NCBI GenBank assembly: GCA_948537335.1 | Contig: CAOUJG010000005.1 | Span: 300-64,299 of the forward strand | Reading direction: 5' to 3' | Length of the DNA stretch: 64,000 bases | Origin: an uncultured Eubacteriales bacterium | GTDB taxonomy: Bacteria; Bacillota; Clostridia; Oscillospirales; Acutalibacteraceae | Shown here: positions 7,680-16,816 of the stretch, piece by piece | Layout of the letters: each line of letters starts with the position of its first letter | Position numbering within the stretch: the first letter of the stretch is position 1 | Position numbers and translations under genes: made by a program | The notes under the pieces: model-generated | What the model was told of the DNA's origin: nothing | The model's database searches: none | Seen by the model: the letters and a program-made list of their open reading frames with translations, nothing else

Positions 7680-8693
7680 ATGTGTGAAAAAAAGACGTTA
7701 AAAAGCAGACTTTGGTTGGTTGTGGTGGCTTGTGCTGCGATTTTATTTAGCGTAGCGTTTGCATTTGTTTGGAACCAAAAGGAGGAATATACGCCAGGTG
7801 GGCACCCAATGCTGATGGCAGCCCACAGCGGTTATAGTCAGCCGATGGTAATACCGGTGGCGATGGCGGCGGACGATAATTACACGTACCCGACGATAGT
7901 TGCGATAACGTCGATGATGATAAATTCTAACAGCAACACGCAATACGATATTTACATTATGACGCCGGGCGGCTTTGCGGGTAAGAATAAGCAGAGAATC
8001 TTGAGTCTGCAGGATAAATACAAAAATAGGTGCAAAATAACGTTTATCGATATGCAGGACCGCTATAAAAAGGCGAACGATAGGGGCCATATAACGACAC
8101 CGACGTATTATCGACTGTCTTTGTCATCTTTGCTGCCAGAAATAGAAAAGATCATTTGGCTGGACGGGGACGTCTTAGTTTTGGGCGATTTTACGGATAT
8201 GTATAACATAAGCATGGACGGGCTTTATTATAGGGGCTTTTTGGATAGCAACGTCCGTGGGACAGAGAAGTTTGGAATAAAAAATGACCATTTTATATGT
8301 GCCGGCGTGATGTTGGTAAACTTAGCGAAGCTGAGAGCCGACAATATGGAGGCAAAGTTTGAAAAGTTTATTGAAAATAATAATGACAGGCTTGAGCAGC
8401 ACGACCAGACAGTTATAAACGTGGTTTGTTATAAAAACACAGACTTTTTGCCTGCCAAGTACGGGATATTTAATTTTGGGACCGTAGAAGCGGCCAGGTC
8501 ACACGCGGAGGCTTTGTTAGCTAGGGACCGATATACTGCAGACGAGATGCAAGATGCGTATGAAAACCCAGTAATATTGCACTGTATATGCAAGCCGTGG
8601 GGCCAGGGCGAGGCTAATAGAAAAAGTTTGTGGTGGGAATACGCCGCAAAGACCGATTATTTTGAGGAAATAAAAGTAAAATATAATTCGTAG
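7680..8693 (+). CDS. Membrane-anchored GT8-family glycosyltransferase
   Basis: One N-terminal membrane segment (LWLVVVACAAILFSVAFAFV, about residues 11-30) is followed by a glycosyltransferase family 8 domain. The start of that domain reads IPVAMAADDNYTYPT, and the metal-binding D-x-D is seen in IIWLDGDVLVLGDF; LHCICKPW near the end holds the conserved His-Lys region. GT8 enzymes transfer glucose or galactose from UDP-sugars. The type II topology would put the catalytic domain outside, or the segment may be a signal peptide, both unusual for a sugar-nucleotide enzyme. AAGGAG lies before both TTG 7671 and ATG 7680, so the start is uncertain by 3 codons. A terminator follows. Confidence 0.8.
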   Translation: MCEKKTLKSRLWLVVVACAAILFSVAFAFVWNQKEEYTPGGHPMLMAAHSGYSQPMVIPVAMAADDNYTYPTIVAITSMMINSNSNTQYDIYIMTPGGFAGKNKQRILSLQDKYKNRCKITFIDMQDRYKKANDRGHITTPTYYRLSLSSLLPEIEKIIWLDGDVLVLGDFTDMYNISMDGLYYRGFLDSNVRGTEKFGIKNDHFICAGVMLVNLAKLRADNMEAKFEKFIENNNDRLEQHDQTVINVVCYKNTDFLPAKYGIFNFGTVEAARSHAEALLARDRYTADEMQDAYENPVILHCICKPWGQGEANRKSLWWEYAAKTDYFEEIKVKYNS

Positions 8694-8717
8694 GCGCAAG
8701 GTTTTTGCCAGAATGAA

Positions 8718-8761
8718 CTAACGAGAGATTCCTTTTTCAATATGGGGGTCTCTTTAGTTTT
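8718..8761 (+). terminator. Rho-independent terminator after the GT8 gene
   Basis: CTAACGAGAGA at 8718-8728 pairs imperfectly with TCTCTTTAG at 8749-8757, followed by TTTT. Confidence 0.65.
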
Positions 8762-8773
8762 GCCGCCGCGGGG

Positions 8774-8802
8774 TTGACAATAGCTGGGGCATTGCGTAAC
8801 AT
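8774..8802 (+). promoter_or_regulatory. Promoter for the topoisomerase operon
   Basis: TTGACA at 8774-8779, a 17-base spacer and TAACAT at 8797-8802. It lies just after the previous terminator and about 30 bases before the ATG at 8834. Confidence 0.55.
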
Positions 8803-8833
8803 AATAGTAGAGGTCGCAAAATGGGGGATGTTT

Positions 8834-10816
8834 ATGGAATTAAAAGCGCGAAATTATGGGAATGACAGCATATCGTCGCTGAAGGGTGCCGACAGAGTGC
8901 GCAAACGGCCGGCGGTTATATTTGGTTCGGACGGAATAGAGGGATGCCAGCACTCGGTTTTTGAGATTTTGTCGAATTCAATTGACGAAGCGCGAGAGGG
9001 ATTTGGCGCGGAGATAGTGGTGACGCTGTTTGAGAATCACTCGATAGAGATAGAAGACCACGGCAGAGGGATTCCGGTGGACTTTAACAAAAACGAGGGC
9101 AAGTTCAACTGGGAGCTTGTTTTTTGCGAGCTTTACGCGGGCGGCAAGTATAACAACGCTGCGGCGCAAAATTACGAGTACTCACTGGGGCTAAACGGCT
9201 TGGGGCTGTGCTCCACGCAGTATTCATCGGAGTATATGGACGTTGAGATAAAGCGCGACGGCTTTGTTTATGGCTTGCACTTCGAAAAGGGCGAGAATGT
9301 CGGCGGTTTAAAAAAGGAGCCGTATGGTGGTAAAGACACCGGAACGAAGATTCGCTGGAGGCCCGACTTGGCGGTGTTTACGGACATAAACATAAGCCAG
9401 GAGTACTTTTTTGACATAATGAAGCGCCAGGCCATTGTTAATGCGGGTTTGAAGTTTATTTTTCGGTACCAGGCGGGCGAAAGCTTCGAGGTATCTGAGT
9501 TTCAGTACGAAAACGGCATTGTGGACCACGTTAAGGAGCTCGTTGAAGAGGACTTTTTGACTCCGGTGCAGTTTTGGACGGGCGAAAAAAAGGTCCGCGA
9601 CCGCGACGACAAGCCATATTACAAAACGAAGATAAACATCGCGTTTGCGTTTTCGAACAAAGTAAGCGGGGCCGAGTACTACCACAACTCGAGCTGGCTG
9701 GAGTACGGCGGCGCGCCCGAAAAGGCCGTGAAGAACGCGTTTGTGTATCAGATCGATTCCTACTTGAAGCAGGGCGGGAAGTACAACAAAAACGAGAGTA
9801 AGATAACGTTTGCCGACGTGGAGGACTGCTTGGTCGTGGTGGTTTCGTCGTTTTCGAACGTGACGTCGTATGAGAACCAGACGAAAAAATCGATAACGAA
9901 CAAGGGCATACAGGACGCCATGGTCGAGATGTTCCGGCATCAGTTGGAGGTTTATTTTATTGAGAACCCGACGGACGCCGAAAAAATCGGGGCGCAGGTG
10001 CTCATAAACAAACGAAGCCGCGAGGATGCGGAAAAGACGCGCCTTAACATCAAAAAGAAACTGACGAGCAATATGGACATCACGAGCCGGGTTGCGAAGT
10101 TTGTGGACTGCCGGAGTAAGGATGTGTCGGAGCGCGAACTATTTATCGTGGAGGGCGACTCTGCGCTGGGAGCCTGCAAACAGGCGCGCGACCCGAATTT
10201 TCAGGCGATTATCCCGATTCGCGGCAAAATTTTGAACTGTCTGAAGGTCGATTATAACAAGATTTTTAAAAGCGAGATTATAACAGACCTCATTAAGGTT
10301 CTGGGCTGCGGAGTGCAGATAAAATCTAAGGCGAGCAAGGATTTGGCGTCGTTTGACATAAATTTGCTGCGGTGGAACAAGGTGATTCTGTGTACGGATG
10401 CCGACGTGGACGGCTTTCAGATCCGAACGCTGCTGTTGACGATGATTTATCGGTTGACGCCCCGACTGATCGACGAGGGCAAGGTTTTCATCGCGGAATC
10501 GCCGCTTTATGAGATCAACACGAAGAGCGAGACGTACTTTGCGTACACGGAAAAGGAAAAGGAGGACTTCATAAAGGGCTTGGGAACGCAAAAGTATACG
10601 ATCCAGCGGTCGAAGGGGCTTGGCGAGAACGAGCCGGACATGATGAATCTGACGACGATGAACCCGAAAACGCGCAGGCTGATAAAGATAATGCCAGAGG
10701 ACGCGCAACGGACGGCGCAGATGTTTGACGTGCTGCTGGGGGACAACATAGCGGGCCGCAAGGAGTTCATTGTGGAGAACGGGCATCTTTACATTGACGT
10801 CGCGGATATCAGCTGA
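8834..10816 (+). CDS. Type IIA topoisomerase ATPase subunit (ParE/GyrB-like)
   Basis: A 660-aa ATPase/Toprim subunit. The GHKL ATP site is visible as NSIDEAREG and IEDHGRGIPVD (first 80 residues), then the LGLNGLGLC lid. The Toprim part has LFIVEGDSALGACKQA, PIRGKILN and the metal-binding LCTDADVDG, and the C-terminal QRSKGLGENE. After DADVDG the usual HIRTLL is QIRTLL, a His-to-Gln change. Many Clostridia carry such a divergent pair besides true gyrase; topoisomerase IV-like decatenation is likely but unproven. ATG 8834 is used because GGGGG sits 6 bases upstream. The partner gene follows 33 bases later. Confidence 0.88.
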   Translation: MELKARNYGNDSISSLKGADRVRKRPAVIFGSDGIEGCQHSVFEILSNSIDEAREGFGAEIVVTLFENHSIEIEDHGRGIPVDFNKNEGKFNWELVFCELYAGGKYNNAAAQNYEYSLGLNGLGLCSTQYSSEYMDVEIKRDGFVYGLHFEKGENVGGLKKEPYGGKDTGTKIRWRPDLAVFTDINISQEYFFDIMKRQAIVNAGLKFIFRYQAGESFEVSEFQYENGIVDHVKELVEEDFLTPVQFWTGEKKVRDRDDKPYYKTKINIAFAFSNKVSGAEYYHNSSWLEYGGAPEKAVKNAFVYQIDSYLKQGGKYNKNESKITFADVEDCLVVVVSSFSNVTSYENQTKKSITNKGIQDAMVEMFRHQLEVYFIENPTDAEKIGAQVLINKRSREDAEKTRLNIKKKLTSNMDITSRVAKFVDCRSKDVSERELFIVEGDSALGACKQARDPNFQAIIPIRGKILNCLKVDYNKIFKSEIITDLIKVLGCGVQIKSKASKDLASFDINLLRWNKVILCTDADVDGFQIRTLLLTMIYRLTPRLIDEGKVFIAESPLYEINTKSETYFAYTEKEKEDFIKGLGTQKYTIQRSKGLGENEPDMMNLTTMNPKTRRLIKIMPEDAQRTAQMFDVLLGDNIAGRKEFIVENGHLYIDVADIS

Positions 10817-10849
10817 GCGGCCGCGCAAAGGTTACGGAGGTGAAAAGTT

Positions 10850-13099
10850 TTGGCATCAAAGAAAAAAGATTTTTCAAAGGATATAAATGGGAATGGTGGC
10901 CGGACGCACGGAGTAATTAACGGTGCGGGCGAAATTGTGGAGCAAAAAATTGCGAGTACGCTGGAGAAAAACTATATGCCGTACGCGATGAGTGTGATTT
11001 TGTCGCGGGCCATCCCGCAGATAGATGGCTTTAAGCCGTCGCATCGTAAGTTGCTCTACACAATGTACAAGATGGGGCTTTTGGGCTCGGCCAGGACTAA
11101 GTCGGCGAATATAGTGGGGCAAACGATGAAGCTCAACCCGCACGGAGACAGCGCGATTTATGATACCATGGTGCGTCTGAGTCGCGGCTATGAGGCCTTG
11201 TTGCACCCGTATGTGGATTCTAAGGGAAATTTTGGTAAATTTTATTCTAGAGACATGATGTGCGCAGCTTCGCGATACACCGAGGCGCGGCTTGACGACA
11301 TCTGTGAGGAGCTTTTTAAGGATATCGACAAGGACACCGTCGATTTTGTGGACAACTATGATAACACGCAAAAGGAGCCGACCCTGTTGCCGGCGAGCTT
11401 TCCGTCGATCTTGGTGAATGCGAATACGGGGATAGCCGTAGGCATGGCAAGCTCGATTTGTCCCTTCAATCTGCGAGAGGTCTGTAAAGCGACGACAATG
11501 CTGATTAAAGACCCGGAAGCGGATATAAGCAAAGTGCTTCTGGCGCCCGACTTTACCGGCGGAGGCAGCATAATTTACGACGAAAAGGCCATGGCCGAGA
11601 TTTACAAAACGGGACGCGGCAGCATAAAGGTGCGCGCGCGGTATACTTACGACAAAGCGCAGAACTGCATTGACATTAGCAGCATTCCGCCCACCACAAC
11701 CTCAGAAGCGATCATCGAAAAGATCATTGATCTTGTGAAAAAGGGCAGCGTGAGGGAAATCTCGGACATCCGCGATGAAACGGGAATAGAAGGCCTGAAG
11801 ATAACGATCGACCTAAAACGGGGAACAGACGCAGAAAAACTCATGCAAAAGCTGTACAGAATGACGCCGCTTGAGGATTCGTTCTCGTGCAACTTCAATG
11901 TGCTGATAAACGCCACGCCACGAGTGCTGGGAGTAAGAGCGCTACTTTGCGAGTGGATTGCCTTTAGAACGGAGTGCGTGCGCCGCAGAACGCAGTTTGA
12001 TCTTCATAAGCAGAAAAGCAAGATGCACCTACTGGCGGGCCTCAAGAAGATTCTTGTGGACATAGACAAGGCGATAAAAATCATCCGAAACACGAAGGAA
12101 GAATCGATGGTGGTGCCCAACTTGATGCAGGGTTTCGACATCGACGAGGTGCAGGCAGACTACGTGGCGGAGATAAAGCTGCGGCACTTGAACCGAGAGT
12201 ACATCCTGAAGCGGACGGACGAAATCGAGCGGCTAAAGGAGCTAATCAAAGATTTAGAGTCGATTTTGAACGACGACAAAAAAATAAAGGAAATAATCGC
12301 GCAAGAATTAAAAAATATTGCAGAAAAGTATGGCAAACCGAGGAAAACTATGCTAATATACAAGGAGGACGTGGCCGAGGCTGACGTGGAGGAAGAAGTG
12401 CCGGATTATCCAGTGCACCTGTTCTTTACGAAGCACCAGTATTTCAAGAAGATCACGCCGCAGTCCTTGCGGATGAGCAGCGATCAGAAGCTAAAAGACG
12501 GGGACGAAATCCTGCAGACCATCGAAGCGAACAATAATTTTGATTTGCTATTTTTTACGGATAGGCAGCAGGTCTATAAGGCAAAGGTTGCGGATTTTGC
12601 GGATTCGAAGGCGAGCGTGCTTGGAGAATTTGTGCCGGCCAAGCTAGAGATGGAGCCGGATGAATCGGCCTTGTGCATGATTGCAACACAGAATTATGCA
12701 GGATGCGTGCTGTTCTTTTTTGAAAACGGCAAGGTCGCCAAGGTGACACTCGAGGCCTACAAAACCAAGACGAACAGAAAAAAGCTGGTCAAGGCTTATT
12801 CGGATAAATCGCGCGTTGTGGAGATTAAGTACTTGGGCGAGGAAAAAGATTTTGTGGTGACTTCGTCGGCAGGGCGGGCGTTGGTCTTTAACACGAGCAT
12901 GCTTAACGCTAAGACAACGAAGTCGACGCAGGGCGTCTCGGTAATGAGCCTGAGAAAGGGGCACCGCGTTGTTGCCGCAAAGGAGCTTGACCCAAAGAGC
13001 TTAACGGACGTTGCGAGGTATTATCGGCCAAAGAACTTACCCGCCGCGGGAACGGTGCCGAATTCAAGTGTGGACGGGCCAGAGCAGCTGACACTGTGA
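10850..13099 (+). CDS. Type IIA topoisomerase cleavage subunit (ParC/GyrA-like)
   Basis: A 749-aa DNA breakage-reunion subunit. The N-terminal domain shows YAMSVILSRAIPQIDGFKPS, the helix-turn-helix region with NPHGDSAIYDTM, and the catalytic Tyr in AASRYTEARL (about residue 144). A coiled-coil arm lies around 430-500, then a C-terminal beta-pinwheel from about 530. The gyrase-specific QRRGGKG box is not seen, which favours a topoisomerase IV-like enzyme that does not introduce negative supercoils. The start is TTG after GGAGGTG. It forms an operon with the ATPase subunit upstream. Confidence 0.88.
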   Translation: MASKKKDFSKDINGNGGRTHGVINGAGEIVEQKIASTLEKNYMPYAMSVILSRAIPQIDGFKPSHRKLLYTMYKMGLLGSARTKSANIVGQTMKLNPHGDSAIYDTMVRLSRGYEALLHPYVDSKGNFGKFYSRDMMCAASRYTEARLDDICEELFKDIDKDTVDFVDNYDNTQKEPTLLPASFPSILVNANTGIAVGMASSICPFNLREVCKATTMLIKDPEADISKVLLAPDFTGGGSIIYDEKAMAEIYKTGRGSIKVRARYTYDKAQNCIDISSIPPTTTSEAIIEKIIDLVKKGSVREISDIRDETGIEGLKITIDLKRGTDAEKLMQKLYRMTPLEDSFSCNFNVLINATPRVLGVRALLCEWIAFRTECVRRRTQFDLHKQKSKMHLLAGLKKILVDIDKAIKIIRNTKEESMVVPNLMQGFDIDEVQADYVAEIKLRHLNREYILKRTDEIERLKELIKDLESILNDDKKIKEIIAQELKNIAEKYGKPRKTMLIYKEDVAEADVEEEVPDYPVHLFFTKHQYFKKITPQSLRMSSDQKLKDGDEILQTIEANNNFDLLFFTDRQQVYKAKVADFADSKASVLGEFVPAKLEMEPDESALCMIATQNYAGCVLFFFENGKVAKVTLEAYKTKTNRKKLVKAYSDKSRVVEIKYLGEEKDFVVTSSAGRALVFNTSMLNAKTTKSTQGVSVMSLRKGHRVVAAKELDPKSLTDVARYYRPKNLPAAGTVPNSSVDGPEQLTL

Positions 13100-13134
13100 T
13101 TATAATTTTGTAAAAAACGAAGGAGAATAGAACT

Positions 13135-13512
13135 ATGGGTATCAAAAAAGACTGGATGGAGCGGCAAATAGAGGCGATTGCTAACACGTTTGCGGCGATT
13201 CTTTTTGGAAAAGACAAGGTGAAGACGATTTTGGACGTGGACGAGGATGAAGATTCCGCAACGGAGCTGGAAGACGACATCTTAGAGAGAATGGCAAAAA
13301 AGCTGATAGCGGATAAAAACTTTAACAAGGCGGAGAGGCTGATTTTTGACGGTCTGGACAAGCAAAAAACGGCCAGACGCTTTGAATTGGCGCTGAACTT
13401 TTTTAATGAAGCGCATGAATTCGGTGATGAAACCTTGGCAAAGTACGATTACTCGCACGATAAAATCGAAAAAGGCATAGAAAGACTAAAGGTTTTGTAT
13501 AACATGGACTAA
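13135..13512 (+). CDS. Small DUF6483-like protein
   Basis: A 125-aa soluble, charged, mostly helical protein that begins MGIKKDWMERQIEAIANTFA, followed by LFGKDKVK. The Met-x-x-Gln-Ile-Glu start and FGKD resemble the clostridial family DUF6483, of unknown function; this is a from-memory resemblance. The C-terminal half (FNKAERLIFDGLDKQ, LALNFFNEAHEFGD) suggests a TPR-like helical hairpin. AAGGAG lies upstream of the ATG, and the gene is probably in the topoisomerase transcript. No enzyme motif is visible. Confidence 0.65.
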   Translation: MGIKKDWMERQIEAIANTFAAILFGKDKVKTILDVDEDEDSATELEDDILERMAKKLIADKNFNKAERLIFDGLDKQKTARRFELALNFFNEAHEFGDETLAKYDYSHDKIEKGIERLKVLYNMD

Positions 13513-13544
13513 TCAAACAAAATTGAATAAATAGCCAAATTTTA

Positions 13545-13572
13545 TTGACAATTAATGGGAAAGATATATAAT
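13545..13572 (+). promoter_or_regulatory. Consensus promoter upstream of the thioesterase-like gene
   Basis: TTGACA at 13545-13550 and TATAAT at 13567-13572 with a 16-base spacer. The following gene starts about 75 bases downstream. Confidence 0.7.
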
Positions 13573-13648
13573 AATTGCGTTTGAGCTGATTTATGAAATA
13601 TTTTGACGGCCAGGTGGACGTATTTATGCGCGTTTGGGGGAATTTTTT

Positions 13649-14038
13649 TTGTTAACATTGGGGACAAAAGGGGAGCTAGACTACACTGTTCAAAAAAAGG
13701 ACACTTATAAATCGCAGGAGTTGGGGAATTTGGATGTTTTGTCGACTTCTTCGATGATCTATTTTATGGAGTCCACCGCGTGCAAAAGCTTGGAGGACCA
13801 CTTAGAAAAAGGCCTCACCACTGTGGGGAGGTCCATGAATATTCAGCATTTTTGCGCCACCCCGGTGGGAACGCAGGTGAAGTTTGAATCGGAACTTGTG
13901 AAGATCGACGGCAAATTCTTGACGTTTGAAATCACGGCCAAAGACCCGTTCGGCGTGATGGGAGCTGGAGTTCACGAGCGCACAATCGTGGATAGCCAAT
14001 ATTTAACAATGAAGGCTTTCGTAAAAAAGGTGGAATAG
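13649..14038 (+). CDS. FlK-like hotdog-fold thioesterase
   Basis: About 129 residues of hotdog fold. The block LDVLSTSSMIYFMESTAC has the Thr/Ser and Glu positions used by fluoroacetyl-CoA thioesterase FlK relatives, followed by TTVGRSMNIQH and a central HF..TPVGTQVKFE strand. Such proteins hydrolyse small acyl-CoAs; the natural substrate here is unknown and fluoroacetate detoxification should not be assumed. TTG 13649 is preferred because GGGGGAA lies about 7 bases upstream; the longer TTG start at 13634 overlaps that ribosome site. Confidence 0.7.
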   Translation: MLTLGTKGELDYTVQKKDTYKSQELGNLDVLSTSSMIYFMESTACKSLEDHLEKGLTTVGRSMNIQHFCATPVGTQVKFESELVKIDGKFLTFEITAKDPFGVMGAGVHERTIVDSQYLTMKAFVKKVE

Positions 14039-14071
14039 CTTGCGCAAAATTGATTTGTGGAGGCGAGTCTG

Positions 14072-14605
14072 ATGGGCTTTTTAGCGGTAATTTTCTTGAT
14101 TTTGCTGTTCGTGCTGTTTTTGTTTTCTTTTTGGCTAAAAAATGGTGTAAAGGCGCTAAATGCCCGGCGTGAACCCAAGGAACTGAAGTTTGGAAGCGGC
14201 AAAAAGTCCGCTCTGGTGGTTTATCAGCCGACGAAACACGGAGCAGAGGCCGAATTAACGGTGGCACTTGCTGATTATTTAGCGAAAAATGGCTACACAG
14301 TCACGGTGAATTACCCCTCGCACGAGCTTAAATATATTTTGAGCGAATATGATCTGTTGGCGTTTGGCTCTGGTGTGTGCGTTGGCCGAGTGTCGCCGAT
14401 TTTGAGCGAATACATAATGACGCACCCGTTTAAAAACAAGAAAGTTTTGGTGTACACGGTGGGCCGGAATGCCGGGGATCTTACAGATTTAAACGAGCTG
14501 AAAATCTTGATTGATGTGCAAAATAACGAGGTCCACGCAATAAAAGTGAGCAAAGGGCAAGAGGCCGAGCTTACCGGATTTGTCCACAATTTGATTAATA
14601 ATTAA
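14072..14605 (+). CDS. Membrane-anchored flavodoxin-like protein
   Basis: The 177-aa product has a strongly hydrophobic N-terminal helix (FLAVIFLILLFVLFLFSFWL, about 3-22) and then a flavodoxin-like alpha/beta domain: ALVVYQPTKHGAEAELTVAL resembles the FMN phosphate loop (usually T-x-T-G-N/T), and LLAFGSGVCVGRVSPIL and VLVYTVGRNAGDL resemble later strands. The canonical FMN-phosphate motif is not exact, so flavin binding is plausible rather than shown. The start follows GGAGGCG. It is probably co-transcribed with the thioesterase-like gene. Confidence 0.65.
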   Translation: MGFLAVIFLILLFVLFLFSFWLKNGVKALNARREPKELKFGSGKKSALVVYQPTKHGAEAELTVALADYLAKNGYTVTVNYPSHELKYILSEYDLLAFGSGVCVGRVSPILSEYIMTHPFKNKKVLVYTVGRNAGDLTDLNELKILIDVQNNEVHAIKVSKGQEAELTGFVHNLINN

Positions 14606-14624
14606 ATAAATTTCTGTAAAAGAA

Positions 14625-14666
14625 AATACCCCAGATGTCGCAACACAGGGCGGCAACCGGGGTATT
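14625..14666. terminator. Bidirectional terminator between convergent genes
   Basis: AATACCCC at 14625-14632 pairs with GGGGTATT at 14659-14666; A-rich and T-rich flanks allow it to serve the plus-strand flavodoxin-like gene and the minus-strand argS. Confidence 0.7.
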
Positions 14667-14678
14667 AATTTTGAAAAC

Positions 14679-16376
14679 CTACATGCTTTCGGGCACGCTG
14701 ATTTTAAGCATATTCAAAACGTTGCTAATGACGGTCTTCACGCAGACGCATAGGCTAATCCGCGCGAACATCAAGGGCTCGTCGTCGCAATTAACGCGGC
14801 AAGAGTTGTAAAATTTATGAAACAGAGTGGCCAAGGCGATCACATAGCGCGTGATGCGGGTCGGATCGTAACTTTTAGCAGAGTCAACGATCTCACCGGT
14901 GTACATGGCTAAATGCCGGATCAAATCGCGCTCTTCCGGGGTGTCAAGCAAAGAAAGTTCTGTCAAAGAGCAAGCCCGAGGCCGAATATTCTCCTTTTCA
15001 AGCGCCCGCAAAATGCTGCAAATCCGGGCGTGCGCGTACTGCACGTAGTAAACGGGGTTTTGAGCATCCTCTTTGACCGCCAAATCGAGGTCGAAGTCCA
15101 TCTGAGTGTTGGCCTCGCGCATGTTAAAAATGAACCTGGCCGAGTCCACCGAGACTTCGTCCAAAAGGTCGGCGAGCTGAATGGCCTTGCCGGTGCGCTT
15201 GCTCATGCGGACGACCTGACCGTCCTTAACGAGCTTCACAAGCTGCATCAAAATGACCTCCAGATTATTTCCATCCAGGCCAATAGCGTCCATAGCGCCC
15301 TTGACGCGCGCGACATGCCCGTGGTGATCGGCGCCCCAGATGTCGATGCAAAGATCAAAGCCGCGCTTAACGAATTTGTTGCGGTGATAAGCGATATCGG
15401 CGGCGAAATAGGTGGGGTTACCGTTTTGGCGGACCAAAACTTCGTCCTTCTCGGAGCCAAACTTAGTCGCCTTGTACCACAAAGCGCCGTCGAGCTCATA
15501 AGTCATGCCGTTATTCTTCAAAATCTCGATAGTCTCGGTAATCTCGCCGTTGTTGTGCAGGTCGCTCTCGTGGAACCACTTGTCAAAAACGATGCGGTAT
15601 TTCTCGAGGTCAACCATCATCTTAGTGATGTTCTTCGGCAGCGCAAAGTCAATCAACGCCTGCTGACGGATGGCCGGGTCGACGTTCAAGTAGCTGTCGC
15701 CGTTTAAATCGATAAATTCCTGTGCCAAATCCTTAATATCCTCACCGTGATAGCTATCCTCGGGCAGCGGGTGATTTTTCTCGCCGTCAAGAAGCTGCAA
15801 ATAGCGCACCTCTAAGGACATCCCAAACTTGTCAATCTGATTCCCCGCGTCATTTATATAAAACTCGCGCCAAACATCAAAGCCAGCCGCATCCAAAACC
15901 GCAGCCAAGCAGTCTCCCAAAGCGCCACCACGAGCATTTCCCATGTGCATGGGGCCGGTGGGGTTCGCCGAGACAAACTCAACCATAACCTTCTTGCCAC
16001 GCCCAAAGTCAGAACGGCCGTAGTCAGCGCCAAGCGCCAAAATATCGTTCACAACAGAAGCGTAAAATTCTTTAGCAAAGAAAAAGTTGATAAACCCAGG
16101 CCCGGCAATCTCGAACCGGTCAAAAAGACTATCGCTCAAATCCAAGTTCTGACCGATAATCTCCGCAATTTTAATGGGTGCCATACCAAATTTCTTGGCA
16201 TTCACCATAGCAACATTAGAAGAAAAGTCCCCGTTTTTGCGGTCAGCAGGAGTCTCCACATTAACGCAAATGGCCTCATAAACAGGCGGCAAAGCCTCAC
16301 TCTTAACAGCCGCGTCAATAGCAGCGCCAATAATCCTCTTCAAATCGTCAATAGCCCCAAACACGATCTTAGACAT
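14679..16376 (-). CDS. argS: Arginyl-tRNA synthetase
   Basis: ArgRS charges tRNA-Arg. The 565-aa protein has an N-terminal Add1-type domain, the class I signature NPTGPMHMGNARGG (HIGH equivalent HMGN), the KMSKS-like VRMSKRTG, and a C-terminal DALR helical domain (PVYYVQYAHARICSILRALE). The ATG at 16376 is fixed by AAGGAGG just upstream and by homology (MSKIVFGAID); the frame is open further upstream but there it only overlaps the DUF1934 gene. Start and DUF1934 stop overlap by 8 bases. It is last in the ddl-murI-DUF1934-argS operon. Confidence 0.96.
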   Translation of the reverse strand: MSKIVFGAIDDLKRIIGAAIDAAVKSEALPPVYEAICVNVETPADRKNGDFSSNVAMVNAKKFGMAPIKIAEIIGQNLDLSDSLFDRFEIAGPGFINFFFAKEFYASVVNDILALGADYGRSDFGRGKKVMVEFVSANPTGPMHMGNARGGALGDCLAAVLDAAGFDVWREFYINDAGNQIDKFGMSLEVRYLQLLDGEKNHPLPEDSYHGEDIKDLAQEFIDLNGDSYLNVDPAIRQQALIDFALPKNITKMMVDLEKYRIVFDKWFHESDLHNNGEITETIEILKNNGMTYELDGALWYKATKFGSEKDEVLVRQNGNPTYFAADIAYHRNKFVKRGFDLCIDIWGADHHGHVARVKGAMDAIGLDGNNLEVILMQLVKLVKDGQVVRMSKRTGKAIQLADLLDEVSVDSARFIFNMREANTQMDFDLDLAVKEDAQNPVYYVQYAHARICSILRALEKENIRPRACSLTELSLLDTPEERDLIRHLAMYTGEIVDSAKSYDPTRITRYVIALATLFHKFYNSCRVNCDDEPLMFARISLCVCVKTVISNVLNMLKISVPESM

Positions 16377-16812
16377 CCCCGTCATCCTCCTTAACATCCA
16401 CAACAATTTCGTTCTCGCTAAAAGCCGCGCCGCCGGAGTCCAAAGCGTAACGAATAGCAATACGGCAACGACCATCACCAAAATCGCAAGCCAAATCATG
16501 CGCCAAAACGCCCAAATCAAAGCTCCCAGCCTCGGTAAAATAAGTGCAAACATGGCGAGCGTTTTTCTCAAATATAAGTTTAACCGATTGCACGCCGTTT
16601 CGCAATACACAAACAGAGCCCGGACCCAAAACCTTGATGGTGCAGGCAGTCCGGCAGCCGTCAGTGACCTCGTCGTAAGAAATATCCGCCGCCCCAAGCG
16701 CAGAGTCAACACAGCAGCGGCACGGAGCCGAAAACTCAAATTCCTCAACTTGTCCATTGCAGGCCTGGCGGCTAAAAACAGACACAACCGGATTCTTGTA
16801 CTGCCGCAGCAT
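16369..16812 (-). CDS. DUF1934 (YwiB-like) beta-barrel protein
   Basis: A 147-aa protein starting MLRQYKNPVVSV. It has a Cys-rich segment (APCRCCVD, GCRTACTIKV), a strand-rich body, and the conserved HDLACDFGDGRCRIAIRYAL near the C terminus. The order DUF1934-argS is the B. subtilis ywiB-argS order and supports the family call. DUF1934 proteins have a lipocalin-like barrel and no established reaction. No good ribosome site is visible, so translation may be coupled to murI, which stops 4 bases before the ATG. Confidence 0.8.
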   Translation of the reverse strand: MLRQYKNPVVSVFSRQACNGQVEEFEFSAPCRCCVDSALGAADISYDEVTDGCRTACTIKVLGPGSVCVLRNGVQSVKLIFEKNARHVCTYFTEAGSFDLGVLAHDLACDFGDGRCRIAIRYALDSGGAAFSENEIVVDVKEDDGDV

Positions 16813-16816
16813 CGGA

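Noticed and set aside
16377..16787. N-terminal extension of the argS frame
   Set aside because: The extension overlaps the DUF1934 gene in another frame; homology and AAGGAGG place the argS start at 16376.
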